A DNA stretch of 64,000 bases from JBBPZA01 sp963797015 (GTDB lineage Bacteria; Actinomycetota; Thermoleophilia; Solirubrobacterales; Solirubrobacteraceae): contig CAWCNV010000010.1 of the NCBI GenBank assembly GCA_963797015.1, forward strand, positions 1-64,000, in the 5' to 3' direction. Made by a program: the position numbers and the translations under genes. Positions 25,393-33,522 of this stretch are shown here, one piece after another. Below the pieces are notes generated by a model, which saw only the letters and a list, made by a program, of their open reading frames with translations, was not told where the DNA came from and searched no databases. The number at the start of each line of letters is the position of its first letter. The stretch's first letter is position 1.

Positions 25393-26274
25393 ATGCGCGA
25401 ACACGTGGACATCGGCCGGGCATTCTCGGCGATCTTCGAGCTGTACAAGAACAACGCGGCGCCGCTGCTCGGCTCGGCGCTGATCATCTTCCTCGGGACC
25501 GCGGTCCTCGTGGCCCTGCTGCTCATCGTGAGCCCCATCTTCGTGCTGCTCAGCCTCCCCGTGCTGATAGCGGCGCAGTTCTGGTACCAGGGAATGGTCA
25601 TCGAGCTCGTCAACCGCGTCCACGCCGGCAGCGGCGTGCCCGGCATCGGCGAGCTGTTCGGCGCCGTCGGCCCGCGCATCGGTCGCCTGATCGTCGCCGG
25701 CATCCTCGCAGGCCTGGGGATCGCCGTCGGGCTCATCCTGCTGATCGCCCCCGGGCTCTGGCTGATGACGATCTGGGCGGTGATCGCGCCCGTGATCGTG
25801 ATCGAGAACGCCGCGATCGGCGCGGCGTTCGGGCGCAGCCGTCAACTGGTGCAGGGAGACGGCTGGCAGGTGTTCGGGATCGTGGTGATCATCGCGATCG
25901 CGAGCGCGATCGTCGGCTTCATCATCCGGGCGATCACCGGGACGAGCTTCGTCGGCGAGCTGCTGGGCTCGTTGCTGCCCAACCTGCTGCTCGCACCGAT
26001 CGGAGCGCTGGCCGCGGCGGTCATCTACTTCGAGCTGCGGCGGATCAAGGAGGGCATCGCCGTCCCCGGCGCCCCGGCGCCCGCCGGCATGCCGGGAGCG
26101 GCCCCGTACGGGGCGCCGCAGCCCGGGTACGGTCAGCAGCCCGGGTACGGCGAACAGCCGGGGTACGGCCAGCAGCCCGGGTACGGCCAGCAGCCCGGCT
26201 ACGGCCAGCCGGCCAGCTACCCGCCTCCGCCGCCGACCGCTCCCGGCTCCCAGCCCCCGCCGCCGACCCCTTAG
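25393..26274 (+). CDS. Membrane protein with Pro/Gly/Tyr-repeat tail
   Basis: A 293-residue protein from ATG 25393. Residues 1-215 contain about five to six hydrophobic segments (VLLSLPVLIAAQFWYQGMVI, VGLILLIAPGLWLMTIWAVI, LLAPIGALAAAVIYFEL), a layout like glycerophosphoryl-diester-phosphodiesterase-type or YciC-like membrane domains. From residue 220 follows a low-complexity cytoplasmic tail with the unit QPGYGQ repeated about six times, then polyproline. Such tails are common in actinobacterial membrane proteins and may drive self-association or bind scaffold proteins. Function unknown. It converges on the TSUP pair with 13 bases between stops. Confidence 0.7.
   Translation: MREHVDIGRAFSAIFELYKNNAAPLLGSALIIFLGTAVLVALLLIVSPIFVLLSLPVLIAAQFWYQGMVIELVNRVHAGSGVPGIGELFGAVGPRIGRLIVAGILAGLGIAVGLILLIAPGLWLMTIWAVIAPVIVIENAAIGAAFGRSRQLVQGDGWQVFGIVVIIAIASAIVGFIIRAITGTSFVGELLGSLLPNLLLAPIGALAAAVIYFELRRIKEGIAVPGAPAPAGMPGAAPYGAPQPGYGQQPGYGEQPGYGQQPGYGQQPGYGQPASYPPPPPTAPGSQPPPPTP
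26126..26220. repeat. 18-base coding tandem repeat (QPGYGQ units)
   Basis: Five to six copies of CAGCCCGGGTACGGYCAG lie in tandem within the membrane-protein gene, with a few silent differences. The repeat number can vary by slippage, changing the tail length without a frame change. Confidence 0.6.
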
Positions 26275-26287
26275 CGCCGGCGCGACA

Positions 26288-26686
26288 TCAGCCCGCGCCC
26301 TGCTCGGCCAGGCGGGCGCGGCGCTGTTGCCTCCCCCGGCGCACGAGCTGCGCCGCGATGAACACCGCGAGCAGGGCGAACGCGATCTTGAGCAGGCGCT
26401 CGGGCAGCGCGTTCGCGACCACGACGCCACCCAGCACCCCGGCGACGGAGAACACGCCGACCAGCACGCCATCTGCCACGCGCACGTTCCCGTAGCGGCG
26501 CTGGCGCGCCGTGCCCAGGAGCGAGACGGGGATGATCGCCAGCAGCGAGGTCGCCTCGGCCTCGACCTGATTCAGGCCGAGGATCAGAGCGAGCGCCGGC
26601 ACGAACAGGATCCCGCCACCGACGCCGAGCAGCCCGGCGGTGATGCCGGCGAGCACGCCGACCGCGCCGGCGGCGACTACGTCCAT
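26288..26686 (-). CDS. Half-size TSUP (TauE/SafE) permease, second gene
   Basis: A 132-residue protein from ATG 26684-26686 that shares one base with the stop of the preceding half (TGATG), so both are made together. Four hydrophobic segments and the family motif ITAGLLGVGGGILFVPALAL (about 15-34) identify one repeat of the TauE/SafE anion-export family. Normal members are single chains of 240-280 residues with two such repeats, so this gene and the one before it together equal one transporter. The C-terminus is basic (RRGRQQRRARLAEQ) and cytoplasmic. A sulfite, sulfoacetate or other anion is a possible substrate. Confidence 0.8.
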   Translation of the reverse strand: MDVVAAGAVGVLAGITAGLLGVGGGILFVPALALILGLNQVEAEATSLLAIIPVSLLGTARQRRYGNVRVADGVLVGVFSVAGVLGGVVVANALPERLLKIAFALLAVFIAAQLVRRGRQQRRARLAEQGAG

Positions 26687-27045
26687 CAGAAGACGAGCCC
26701 CACCGCGACGACCACGAGCAGGCCCGCGAAGAGGAAGTTGATCCACTCCGTCTCGAGCCGCTGCTGGAGCCACGTTCCCAAGAGCACTCCGCCCAGCGCC
26801 GGGATCCCCACTGCCGCCGCCTCCGGCACGTGCACGTTCCCGTAGGCCGCCTGGACGACCGTCGCCGCGGCGGCGATTACGATGATCGCCGCGAGTGAGG
26901 TTCCGGTGGCCTCGCGCTCGTTATAGCCGAGCCACAGCACGAGCAACGGCACGATCACCGAACCGCCGCCGACGCCCAGCAGCCCGCTGAAGGCCCCGGC
27001 CGCGGTGCCCACTACCAGCAACTTCGCGGTACGGGCGCTGGGCAT
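26686..27045 (-). CDS. Half-size TSUP (TauE/SafE) permease, first gene
   Basis: A 119-residue protein from ATG 27043-27045. It has four membrane segments, with AFSGLLGVGGGSVIVPLLVL (about 18-37) as the repeat signature and EREATGTSLAAIIVIAAAA next, in the same order as its partner, which follows with a one-base overlap. The two halves are similar but not identical, as expected of inner repeats of TSUP transporters, and probably pair in the membrane. It is divergent from the trehalose-phosphatase gene with 18 bases between starts, so the promoters must overlap. Confidence 0.8.
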   Translation of the reverse strand: MPSARTAKLLVVGTAAGAFSGLLGVGGGSVIVPLLVLWLGYNEREATGTSLAAIIVIAAAATVVQAAYGNVHVPEAAAVGIPALGGVLLGTWLQQRLETEWINFLFAGLLVVVAVGLVF

Positions 27046-27063
27046 GGCGGCATACTAGGGCGC

Positions 27064-27873
27064 GTGTCTGCCGCCGCCACCGTGGCCGAGGCGATAGCGC
27101 CGTTGACCGCCGATCCGAGCCAGGCAGCCGTGCTGCTCGACGTCGACGGCACGCTCGCACCGATCGTGCGCCACGCCGAGGACGCCTCCGTGCCCGAGCG
27201 CACGCGGTCGCTGCTGATCGAGATCGCCCGCCGCTACGGGCTGGTGGCCTGCGTGAGCGGCCGCAGGGCCTCCGACGCGCGCCGTATCGTCTCGATCGGC
27301 AGCATCACCTACCTGGGCAACCACGGCGCCGAGGTGCTGCGCGGCGGCCGCGTGGAGCCCGAGCTCGACGCCGATCTCGCGCCCTGGATGCGGCGCGTGC
27401 ACGGCTTTGCTGCCTCGATCGACTCCGAGCTGCTGCGGCGCACACGCATCCGTGTCGAGGACAAGGGACCGATCGTGGCCTTCCACTGGCGCGGGACGCC
27501 CGACGAGACCAGCGCCGAGGCCGAGCTCGGCGAGATCGCCGCGGCGGCCGAGCGCGCGGGGCTGCGTCCCCACTGGGGCCGCAAGGTGCTCGAGATCCGT
27601 CCGCCGGTTCGGTTCGACAAGGGGACCGGCATCGCGCGACTCCTGCGCGACGCCGACCTCGACGCCGCGATGTACGTCGGCGACGACAACACCGACCTCG
27701 ACGCCTTCCGCGGCCTTCGCGAGCTGGTCGAGGCCGGCCGCGTGAGCCGCGCGCTGCTGGTCGGCGTGCGCTCGGACGAGACCCCGCCGGGGATCGAGCG
27801 CGAAGCCGACCTGGTCGTGGACGGAACCAGCGGCGTGACCGGGCTGCTCGAGGCGCTGCTCGCGCCGCGCTGA
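27064..27873 (+). CDS. otsB: Trehalose-6-phosphate phosphatase
   Basis: A 269-residue HAD-superfamily enzyme from GTG 27064. LLDVDGTLAPI (residues 24-34) supplies the nucleophile Asp and acid Asp, VSGRRASDARRI lies near 62, GNHGAEVL near 83, and YVGDDNTDLDAF (about 203-214) is the final metal-binding motif. The length and the glycine-rich cap fit OtsB, which removes phosphate from trehalose-6-phosphate to give the stress sugar trehalose. The synthase otsA is not in the window; the glycosyltransferase two genes downstream is of a different kind. It is followed after eight bases by a small membrane-protein gene and looks like the first gene of an operon. Confidence 0.9.
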   Translation: MSAAATVAEAIAPLTADPSQAAVLLDVDGTLAPIVRHAEDASVPERTRSLLIEIARRYGLVACVSGRRASDARRIVSIGSITYLGNHGAEVLRGGRVEPELDADLAPWMRRVHGFAASIDSELLRRTRIRVEDKGPIVAFHWRGTPDETSAEAELGEIAAAAERAGLRPHWGRKVLEIRPPVRFDKGTGIARLLRDADLDAAMYVGDDNTDLDAFRGLRELVEAGRVSRALLVGVRSDETPPGIEREADLVVDGTSGVTGLLEALLAPR

Positions 27874-27880
27874 CCGCGCG

Positions 27881-28405
27881 GTGCGCTTCACGGACTTCCT
27901 CAAGGCGACCGTCCTCACCAGCGCGGGGGCGGCCACCGCGCTCGCCGCGGTGACGGTGGCCGGAGCGAGCAGCGAGGGCGACCAGACGGTCGTGTTCGTC
28001 GCGCTCGGGTGGTGGGCGGTCGCCGGTGTGATGGGAACGATGCTGGGCCGCGGGCACGGCACCACGCCGCCGATCGCGCACCTGCTCTCCGAGGCGCGCA
28101 CCGAGACCACGCTGCCGGAGGTGCGGCCGGGACGCGTGCTGCTCAACCGCCTGTGGCCGCTGCTGCTCTCGACGCTGGTGGCGGGCGCGCTCGCGGTGCT
28201 CGCGCCGCAGATCCCGGCGGTGGCCACCGGCTTCGCGATCATCTGGGCGCTGGCCTGGCGCCGCCAGGAGTCCGCGGTGACGGCGATCGAGGAGCGCGAC
28301 GGCGTCCGCTTCTACATCGAGCGCACGTCGCCGGTCAGCCGCATCAAGCTGGTGCGAACGCCGGGCTTCAAGGCCGCGCGACCGCCGGCCGAACGGCACG
28401 CCTAG
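27881..28405 (+). CDS. Hypothetical membrane protein
   Basis: A 174-residue protein from GTG 27881, eight bases after otsB. About four hydrophobic segments (TSAGAATALAAVTVAGA, VVFVALGWWAVAGVMGTML, LWPLLLSTLVAGALAVLA, IPAVATGFAIIWALAWRR), then a soluble tail, AVTAIEERDGVRFYIERTSP, with a short beta-strand look. No recognised motif. Ten bases separate it from the glycosyltransferase gene, so it belongs to the same transcript as otsB and the glycosyltransferase. A role in envelope or osmotic stress can only be guessed from this. Confidence 0.7.
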   Translation: MRFTDFLKATVLTSAGAATALAAVTVAGASSEGDQTVVFVALGWWAVAGVMGTMLGRGHGTTPPIAHLLSEARTETTLPEVRPGRVLLNRLWPLLLSTLVAGALAVLAPQIPAVATGFAIIWALAWRRQESAVTAIEERDGVRFYIERTSPVSRIKLVRTPGFKAARPPAERHA

Positions 28406-28415
28406 GCGACGGCCG

Positions 28416-29405
28416 ATGGCGGCCGACGTTCTGCTCGTCTCTCTCGCCGCGACCGCCGGGCTGCGGCGCGCCGACGAGGAGCTCGCGGCGTCGCTGCGCC
28501 GGGCCGGCGCGACCGTCGTGGTCGCCACGGCGGCGCGCCCGCGTCCCATGCGGACGATGGCGCTCGGCGACCTCGCCTTCGCGCTGGCGGCGCGCCGCGC
28601 CGCGGAGCGGGCCATCGAGGCCCACGCGCCGCGCGCCGTCGTGTACTCGACGACCACGGCGGCGCTGCTGTGGCCGCGCCCGGGCGCCGTGCGCTTCGAC
28701 GCGCCGGCCGCGGGCAACCGGCCCGGCCGGCACGGGCTGTGGCAGCGCAGGGTGGAGCGGCGGCGGCTGCGCGCGGCGACCGTGCTCGTGCCCTGGGCGC
28801 CGCGCGGGCTCGCCGAGGTGGGCGAGGTGGAGACCAGGGCGATTGTCGTGCCGGTGCCCGTCGAGGCCTCCGGCCCGCCGGCGGCCGAGCGCGACCTGGC
28901 CGCGCTCACCTACGCGGCGCACGCCGAGAAGAAGGGCCTCGACCGCGTGCTCGCCGCGTGGGCGCGGGCGCGCCGGCCGGGCGAGGAGCTGGTCGTCGCG
29001 GGCCTCGGCGAGGAGCAGGCGGAAGCGTTCGCCGGGGCGCTGCCGGACGGGATCCGCTTCGCCGGCCTGCTGCCCGCGGACGAGTACCGCGCGCTCCTGC
29101 GCCGCGCCCGCGTGTACGTGACCGCGCCGCGCCGGGAGGACCATGGGCTCGCGCAGCTCGAGGCGCTGGCCGACGGCGCGCAACTCGTTACCACCGCGGC
29201 GCCCGGGCCGTACGCGGCGCTGGCGCTCGCGCGCGAGCTCGATCCGCGCCTGGTCGGCGACGACCTGGCCGCCGCCCTGCGCACCGCGCTCGACGACCCG
29301 GCGGCCGGATACGCGGAGCGCGCTCGCGAAGCCCTGGCGCCGCTAACCCGCGAGGCAGTCGATCGCGTGGTCGCCGAGCGGCTGCTTCCGGCGCTGCTGG
29401 GTTGA
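28416..29405 (+). CDS. Glycosyltransferase, GT4-like
   Basis: A 329-residue protein from ATG 28416. The N-terminal half is a diverged Rossmann domain (ADVLLVSLAATAGLRRADEE); the C-terminal half shows the GT-B pattern LTYAAHAEKKGLDRVLAAWA, VAGLGEEQAEAF and PRREDHGLAQLEALADGAQL, where the E(x)7E-type motif binds the sugar nucleotide. It lies directly after otsB and the small membrane protein and directly before the secreted GH10-like gene (14-base gap), giving a run of carbohydrate genes. The donor and acceptor cannot be told from sequence. Confidence 0.8.
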   Translation: MAADVLLVSLAATAGLRRADEELAASLRRAGATVVVATAARPRPMRTMALGDLAFALAARRAAERAIEAHAPRAVVYSTTTAALLWPRPGAVRFDAPAAGNRPGRHGLWQRRVERRRLRAATVLVPWAPRGLAEVGEVETRAIVVPVPVEASGPPAAERDLAALTYAAHAEKKGLDRVLAAWARARRPGEELVVAGLGEEQAEAFAGALPDGIRFAGLLPADEYRALLRRARVYVTAPRREDHGLAQLEALADGAQLVTTAAPGPYAALALARELDPRLVGDDLAAALRTALDDPAAGYAERAREALAPLTREAVDRVVAERLLPALLG

Positions 29406-29419
29406 TTAGGCTCGCGGAC

Positions 29420-30523
29420 ATGACCGTGACCCGCCGCGCGATACTCGCCGCCCTGGCCGCCGTCCTCGCGGCCGCCCTCGCGGGGCCGCCGGCGCAAGCC
29501 TCGCCGGCGAGTTGTCGCTCCGGTCCGGTGACGCTGCGCTGCGCCGCCGAGCGCGCGGGAGTCCGGGTCGGAGTCGGGCGCGAAGCCGGCAACCGGGCGG
29601 AGGATCGGCTCGCCGCGCACCAGTTCGACGCGATGACGCTCGAGGGCTCGCTGGTGTGGAGCGTCGTCCACCCCGCGCCGCGGCGCTGGGACTTCAGCGG
29701 CGCCGACCGGTCGATCGCGTGGGCGCGGCGGCACCACCTCGTCCTGACCGCCACCCACTTCGTGTGGGACCAGATCCTCTACCAGTCCACGCCCGCGTGG
29801 GTGAAGCAGATCACCGATCCGGTTCGGCTGCGCCGGGTGATGTATCGCCACCTGCGCACGATCACGCGCCGCTACGGCGACGGGACGATCGACCGCTGGA
29901 TCACGGTCAACGAACCGCTGCGCTACCTCGGCGACACGACGAAGGTCCAGGACAACCACTTCAGCCGCGTGCTCGGCCCGGACTGGATCGCGGAGACCTT
30001 CCGCATCGCGCACCGGGCGGCGCCCCGCAGCGAGCTGTGGCTCAACGAGATCTTCACCGAGACCGACGCGGCCAAGGCGGGCGCGCTCGTCCGGCTCGCG
30101 CGATCGCTGGTGGCCCAGGGCGTGCCGATCGACGGCGTCTCGATCCAGGGCCACCTGTTCACGCCCACGCTGCAGCCGATCGCGCCGCGGTTCGGGCTCG
30201 TGCGCGGGACACTGCGCAGGCTCGCGGCGCTGGGGCTGAAGGTCTCCGTCTCCGAGATCGACGCGCCCACGTTCCCCGGCACCCCGGACCGTCTCGGCGA
30301 GCAGGCGCGGCGGATCCGGGTGCTGGCCGACGCCTGCCTGGCCGTCCGGCACTGCACCGGGCTGACGTTCTGGAACCTGCAGGACGGGCGCTCGTGGCTC
30401 AGGGACCTCTTCGGTCGCGACGATCTCGCGCCGACGCTGTTCGACACCGAGCTCGCGCCCAAGCCCGCGTTCCGGGCCGTACGGGGGGCGCTGCTGGAGG
30501 CGGCGCGGAGGCGAGGGCGCTAG
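29420..30523 (+). CDS. Secreted glycoside hydrolase, GH10-like (endo-xylanase type)
   Basis: A 367-residue protein from ATG 29420 with a signal peptide (ILAALAAVLAAALAGPPAQA). The TIM-barrel motifs are HFVWDQILYQSTPAWVKQI, DRWITVNEPL (acid/base Glu near residue 166) and VSVSEIDAPTF (nucleophile Glu near 281), with FWNLQDGRSWL close to the end: the set found in GH10 endo-beta-1,4-xylanases. No carbohydrate-binding module is attached. Its TAG shares three bases with the stop of the opposing polX gene (CTAG, 30520-30523), so the genes overlap tail to tail. Plant hemicellulose is the likely substrate. Confidence 0.8.
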   Translation: MTVTRRAILAALAAVLAAALAGPPAQASPASCRSGPVTLRCAAERAGVRVGVGREAGNRAEDRLAAHQFDAMTLEGSLVWSVVHPAPRRWDFSGADRSIAWARRHHLVLTATHFVWDQILYQSTPAWVKQITDPVRLRRVMYRHLRTITRRYGDGTIDRWITVNEPLRYLGDTTKVQDNHFSRVLGPDWIAETFRIAHRAAPRSELWLNEIFTETDAAKAGALVRLARSLVAQGVPIDGVSIQGHLFTPTLQPIAPRFGLVRGTLRRLAALGLKVSVSEIDAPTFPGTPDRLGEQARRIRVLADACLAVRHCTGLTFWNLQDGRSWLRDLFGRDDLAPTLFDTELAPKPAFRAVRGALLEAARRRGR

Positions 30524-32274
30524 GAAGCGACGCGCGTGCGCTTGCGCAGGGCCGCGAATCGCTCCCAGGGCAGCGTGTTGGCGACGTCGGCCGCCTCGAG
30601 CCACGCACGCCGGGCAGTCGCGATCCCGTAGCGGACGACGCCGAAGGTGTTGGTGCCGTGCGCGTCTGAGTCGATCAGGATCCTGACGCCGGCCTGCGCG
30701 GCGGCGCGGGCGTGGAGATCGTTGAGGTCGCGGCGGTTGGGGTTGGAGTTGATCTCGAGCATCGTCCCGGTGCGAGCCGCGCACTCGATCACGCGCTCCA
30801 TGTCGACGGGATACGGTCCGCGGCGGCCGAGCATGCGCCCCGTCGGGTGGCCGAGGGCGTCGACGAGGGGATGCTCGAGGGCGGTGCAGATGCGCTCGGT
30901 CATCTCGCGCTCGCCGATGCGGAACGAGGTGTGCACGGAGGCGATCACCCAGTCGAGCTGAGCGAGCAGCTCGTCGTCGTAGTCGAGGCTTCCGTCCGTA
31001 TGGATGTTGACCTCGCTGCCCGCGAGCAGCTCGATGCCCTCCGTGCGCTCGTTGAGCTCGTGGACCAGCTCGATCTGGCGTCGCAGAGCGTCGGGCTGGA
31101 CGTCGTTGCCGAAGCCGTGGCTGGCGGAGTGGTCGGTGATCGCCAGGTACTCGTAGCCGCGCTCGCGGGCCGCGTGGGCCATCTCCGCGATCGTGTTGCG
31201 GCCGTCGGAGGCGATCGTGTGGCAGTGCAGGTCGCCGCGCAGGTCGGACTCGACGAGCAGGTCGGGGAGTCCCGCCCCGCCGTCGGCCGCAGCCTCGAGC
31301 TCACCGCGCGCCTCGCGCAGCTCGGGCTCGATGTAGGCCAACCCCAGCAGCGCGTAGACCTCGGCCTCGGTCGCGCAGCGGTGCGTGTCGCCGCTGGCGT
31401 CGTCGAGCACTCCGTACTCCGACAGGTGCAGGCCGCGGCGCACGGCGAGGTCGCGCAGCGCGACGTTGTGCTCCTTGGAGCCCGTGAAGTGCTGGAGCAC
31501 GTTGCCGAACTGGTCGGGCGCGACGACCTTGAGGTCGACGGGCAGGCCGGTGTGGGTCATCGCGCGGGCGCCGGCCTCGCTGACCGTGCCGAGCGTCTCG
31601 ACCAGCTCGATGTCGCGCAGCGCCTCGGCGAGCGCGCGCGGGTCCCTGGCGGTGGCGACGATGTCGAGGTCCTTGACCGTGTCGGTCCAGCGCCTGGCCG
31701 AGCCCGCCAGCTCGACGCGCTCGGCGGCCGGGTGCTGGCGCAGGATGTCTACGATCGCGTCCCCGATCGCGAGCGCGCGGTCGAGCAGCGTCCGGACGCG
31801 GGTTCCCTCGCCGCGCGCGACGGCGTCGATCGCCTCGAGGATGCTGGTCTCGGCCTTCTCGCCGAAGCCGCGCAGGTCGCGGATGCGGTGCGCCTCCGCC
31901 GCCTCGCGGAGAGCGTCGAGCGAGTCGATGCCGAGCTCGTCGAACAGCCTGCGCGCGCGCTTGGGGCCGAGCCCGGGCAGGTGGGTCATCGCGATCAGAC
32001 CGGTCGGGTAGCGCTCGCGCAGCTTCACCGAGCTCGGGATGTCCCCGGTCTCGACCAGGGCGACGATCTTCTCCTCGAGCGTCTTCCCGATCCCCGCGAG
32101 CTCGGTCGCCCGGCCCTCGCGGGCCAGCGCGGCGACCGACACCTGCGCCTCGCGCACCGCCTTGGCCGCGGTCCGGTAGGCGACGACGCGGTGGACGATC
32201 GCGCCGTCGAGCTCGTAGAGGTCGCCGAGCTCGTCGAAGGCGGCGGCGATCTGGCTGTTGGTCGGGTCGGGCAT
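30520..32274 (-). CDS. polX: DNA polymerase/3'-5' exonuclease PolX
   Basis: A 584-residue protein. The N-terminal helix-hairpin-helix domain (IAAAFDELGDLYELDGAIVH, LPGLGPKRARRLFDEL) binds DNA. The pol-beta palm has ELAGSARRWTDTVKDLDIVA, the DxD metal site, though the usual Arg-Arg-Gly is Arg-Arg-Trp. The C-terminal PHP domain (from about 335) has DLHCHTIASDG, AITDHSASHGF, SVHTSF and DSDAHGTNTF, a complete metal-site set for the exonuclease or AP-endonuclease. This is the bacterial repair enzyme for short gaps in base excision repair. Starts at ATG 32272-32274 with a weak ribosome site; divergent from the glycosyltransferase gene. Confidence 0.9.
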   Translation of the reverse strand: MPDPTNSQIAAAFDELGDLYELDGAIVHRVVAYRTAAKAVREAQVSVAALAREGRATELAGIGKTLEEKIVALVETGDIPSSVKLRERYPTGLIAMTHLPGLGPKRARRLFDELGIDSLDALREAAEAHRIRDLRGFGEKAETSILEAIDAVARGEGTRVRTLLDRALAIGDAIVDILRQHPAAERVELAGSARRWTDTVKDLDIVATARDPRALAEALRDIELVETLGTVSEAGARAMTHTGLPVDLKVVAPDQFGNVLQHFTGSKEHNVALRDLAVRRGLHLSEYGVLDDASGDTHRCATEAEVYALLGLAYIEPELREARGELEAAADGGAGLPDLLVESDLRGDLHCHTIASDGRNTIAEMAHAARERGYEYLAITDHSASHGFGNDVQPDALRRQIELVHELNERTEGIELLAGSEVNIHTDGSLDYDDELLAQLDWVIASVHTSFRIGEREMTERICTALEHPLVDALGHPTGRMLGRRGPYPVDMERVIECAARTGTMLEINSNPNRRDLNDLHARAAAQAGVRILIDSDAHGTNTFGVVRYGIATARRAWLEAADVANTLPWERFAALRKRTRVAS

Positions 32275-32348
32275 GGGGTGGCGCTCGCCGGCGTCCGGGC
32301 CCGGGCGATGGGCCCGCTCGGCACGAGGAAGTACCTTAGGGCGCTCTC

Positions 32349-33071
32349 GTGCCCGGTCCGGCGTGGCTAATCCTTCCGACCTTCAACGAGGCCGAGAACC
32401 TCGAGCCGCTGGTCGACGCGGCGCGCCCCGTGCTCGCGCGGGCGGCCTCCGATGGCTACCGGATCCTCGTCGTCGACGACGCGTCACCCGACGGCACCGG
32501 GGAGATCGCCGACCGGCTCGCCGAGCGCTACGAGGAGGTCGACGTCCTGCACCGGGCCGGCAAGGCCGGCCTGGGCCAGGCGTACCTGGCCGGCTTCGAC
32601 GTGGCGCTGCGCGCGGGCGCGGGCTTCGTGCTCGAGATGGACTCCGACTTCTCCCACGACCCGGGGGACCTCTCGCGCTTGCTTGCGGCGGCGCACGACG
32701 CGGACGTCGTGCTCGGGTCGCGCTACGTCGCGGGCGGCGCCGTGGGGGCGTGGAGCACGCCGCGGCGGTTGCTGAGCCGCGCGGGCTCCGCCTATGCGCG
32801 CCGCGTCCTGGGAGTGGACGTGCGCGATCTCACGGGCGGGTTCAAGTGCTTTCGCAGCGAGGTGCTCGAGTCGCTGGACCTCGGCTCGGTGGGCTCCCAG
32901 GGGTACGCCTTCCAGGTCGAGATGACCTACCGCGCGGTGCGCCGGGGCTTTCGCGTCGTCGAGGTGCCGATCGTCTTCAGCGAGCGCCGGGTGGGTACGA
33001 GCAAGATGTCGCCCCGTATCGCCATGGAGGCGGCGTGGATCGTGCCGCTGCTGCGGCTCAGGGTCCGCTGA
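32349..33071 (+). CDS. GT2 glycosyltransferase, polyprenol-phosphate mannosyltransferase type
   Basis: A 240-residue protein from GTG 32349. GT-A motifs follow the order of DPM1/Ppm1: LPTFNEAENLEPLV, VVDDASPDGTGEIAD (about 40), EMDSDFSHDPGDL (about 97) with the DxD, and DLTGGFKCFRSEVLE (about 157). No membrane segments, so it is the catalytic subunit type that moves mannose or another sugar from a nucleotide to a polyprenol phosphate for cell-wall or protein glycosylation. Its TGA overlaps the -35 region of the thioredoxin promoter downstream. Confidence 0.85.
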   Translation: MPGPAWLILPTFNEAENLEPLVDAARPVLARAASDGYRILVVDDASPDGTGEIADRLAERYEEVDVLHRAGKAGLGQAYLAGFDVALRAGAGFVLEMDSDFSHDPGDLSRLLAAAHDADVVLGSRYVAGGAVGAWSTPRRLLSRAGSAYARRVLGVDVRDLTGGFKCFRSEVLESLDLGSVGSQGYAFQVEMTYRAVRRGFRVVEVPIVFSERRVGTSKMSPRIAMEAAWIVPLLRLRVR

Positions 33072-33103
33072 CCAGCCTCACTACACTTTGTATAGTTAGG
33101 ACC
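33068..33103 (+). promoter_or_regulatory. Candidate promoter of trxA with operator-like palindrome
   Basis: CTGACC (33068-33073) and TATAGT (33091-33096) are 17 bases apart, followed 27 bases later by a ribosome site (AAGGAGA) and ATG 33130. Over the -10 box lies ACTACA-CTT-TGTATAGT (33080-33096), an imperfect palindrome with TACA-n3-TGTA at its centre. BlaI/CopY-type repressors bind TACA/TGTA half-sites, so the site could be an operator. No such regulator gene is in the window. Confidence 0.45.
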
Positions 33104-33129
33104 ACGCACCGACAAGGAGACCCGCGCAC

Positions 33130-33459
33130 ATGGCAGGCACCATCACCGAAGTGACCGACATCACGTTCCAGGCCGAGGTCATCGAGTCCGACACGCCGGT
33201 CCTGGTCGACTTCTGGGCTCCGTGGTGCGGCCCCTGCCGCGTGGTGGCGCCCGTCCTCGAGGAGATCAACAGCGAGCGCGAGAACCTGCGGGTGGTCAAG
33301 CTCAACACGGACGACAACCCGGAGACGGCCGCTGCCTTCGAGGTCCTCTCGATCCCCACGCTGATCGTCTTCAAGGCCGGCGAGCCGGTGAAGAAGGTCA
33401 TCGGCGCCTACCCCAAGAAGCGCCTCGAGGCGGAGCTCGAGCCGGTCCTGGCGGCCTAG
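33130..33459 (+). CDS. trxA: Thioredoxin
   Basis: A 109-residue cytoplasmic protein from ATG 33130. The active site WCGPC is at residues 32-36 (VDFWAPWCGPCRVVAP), the cis-proline region is VLSIPTLIVFKAGE (about 72-85), and there is no signal or extra domain, so it is a standard thioredoxin that keeps protein disulfides reduced using thioredoxin reductase. The reductase is not in the window. It is monocistronic, with its own promoter, and converges on the alkyltransferase-like gene. Confidence 0.95.
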   Translation: MAGTITEVTDITFQAEVIESDTPVLVDFWAPWCGPCRVVAPVLEEINSERENLRVVKLNTDDNPETAAAFEVLSIPTLIVFKAGEPVKKVIGAYPKKRLEAELEPVLAA

Positions 33460-33522
33460 CGTCCGGGCGCGCACGGGAGCGGCGCGCCGCTCGACCCGCG
33501 CGCGGCTCGACCCGCGCGCCGG

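Noticed and set aside
24448..26472. A single 674-codon minus-strand frame across epimerase and membrane-protein genes
   Set aside because: Only the part after ATG 25353 reads as aldose epimerase. The upstream part is Asp/Arg/His-rich antisense of the membrane protein, which has clear hydrophobic segments on the other strand.
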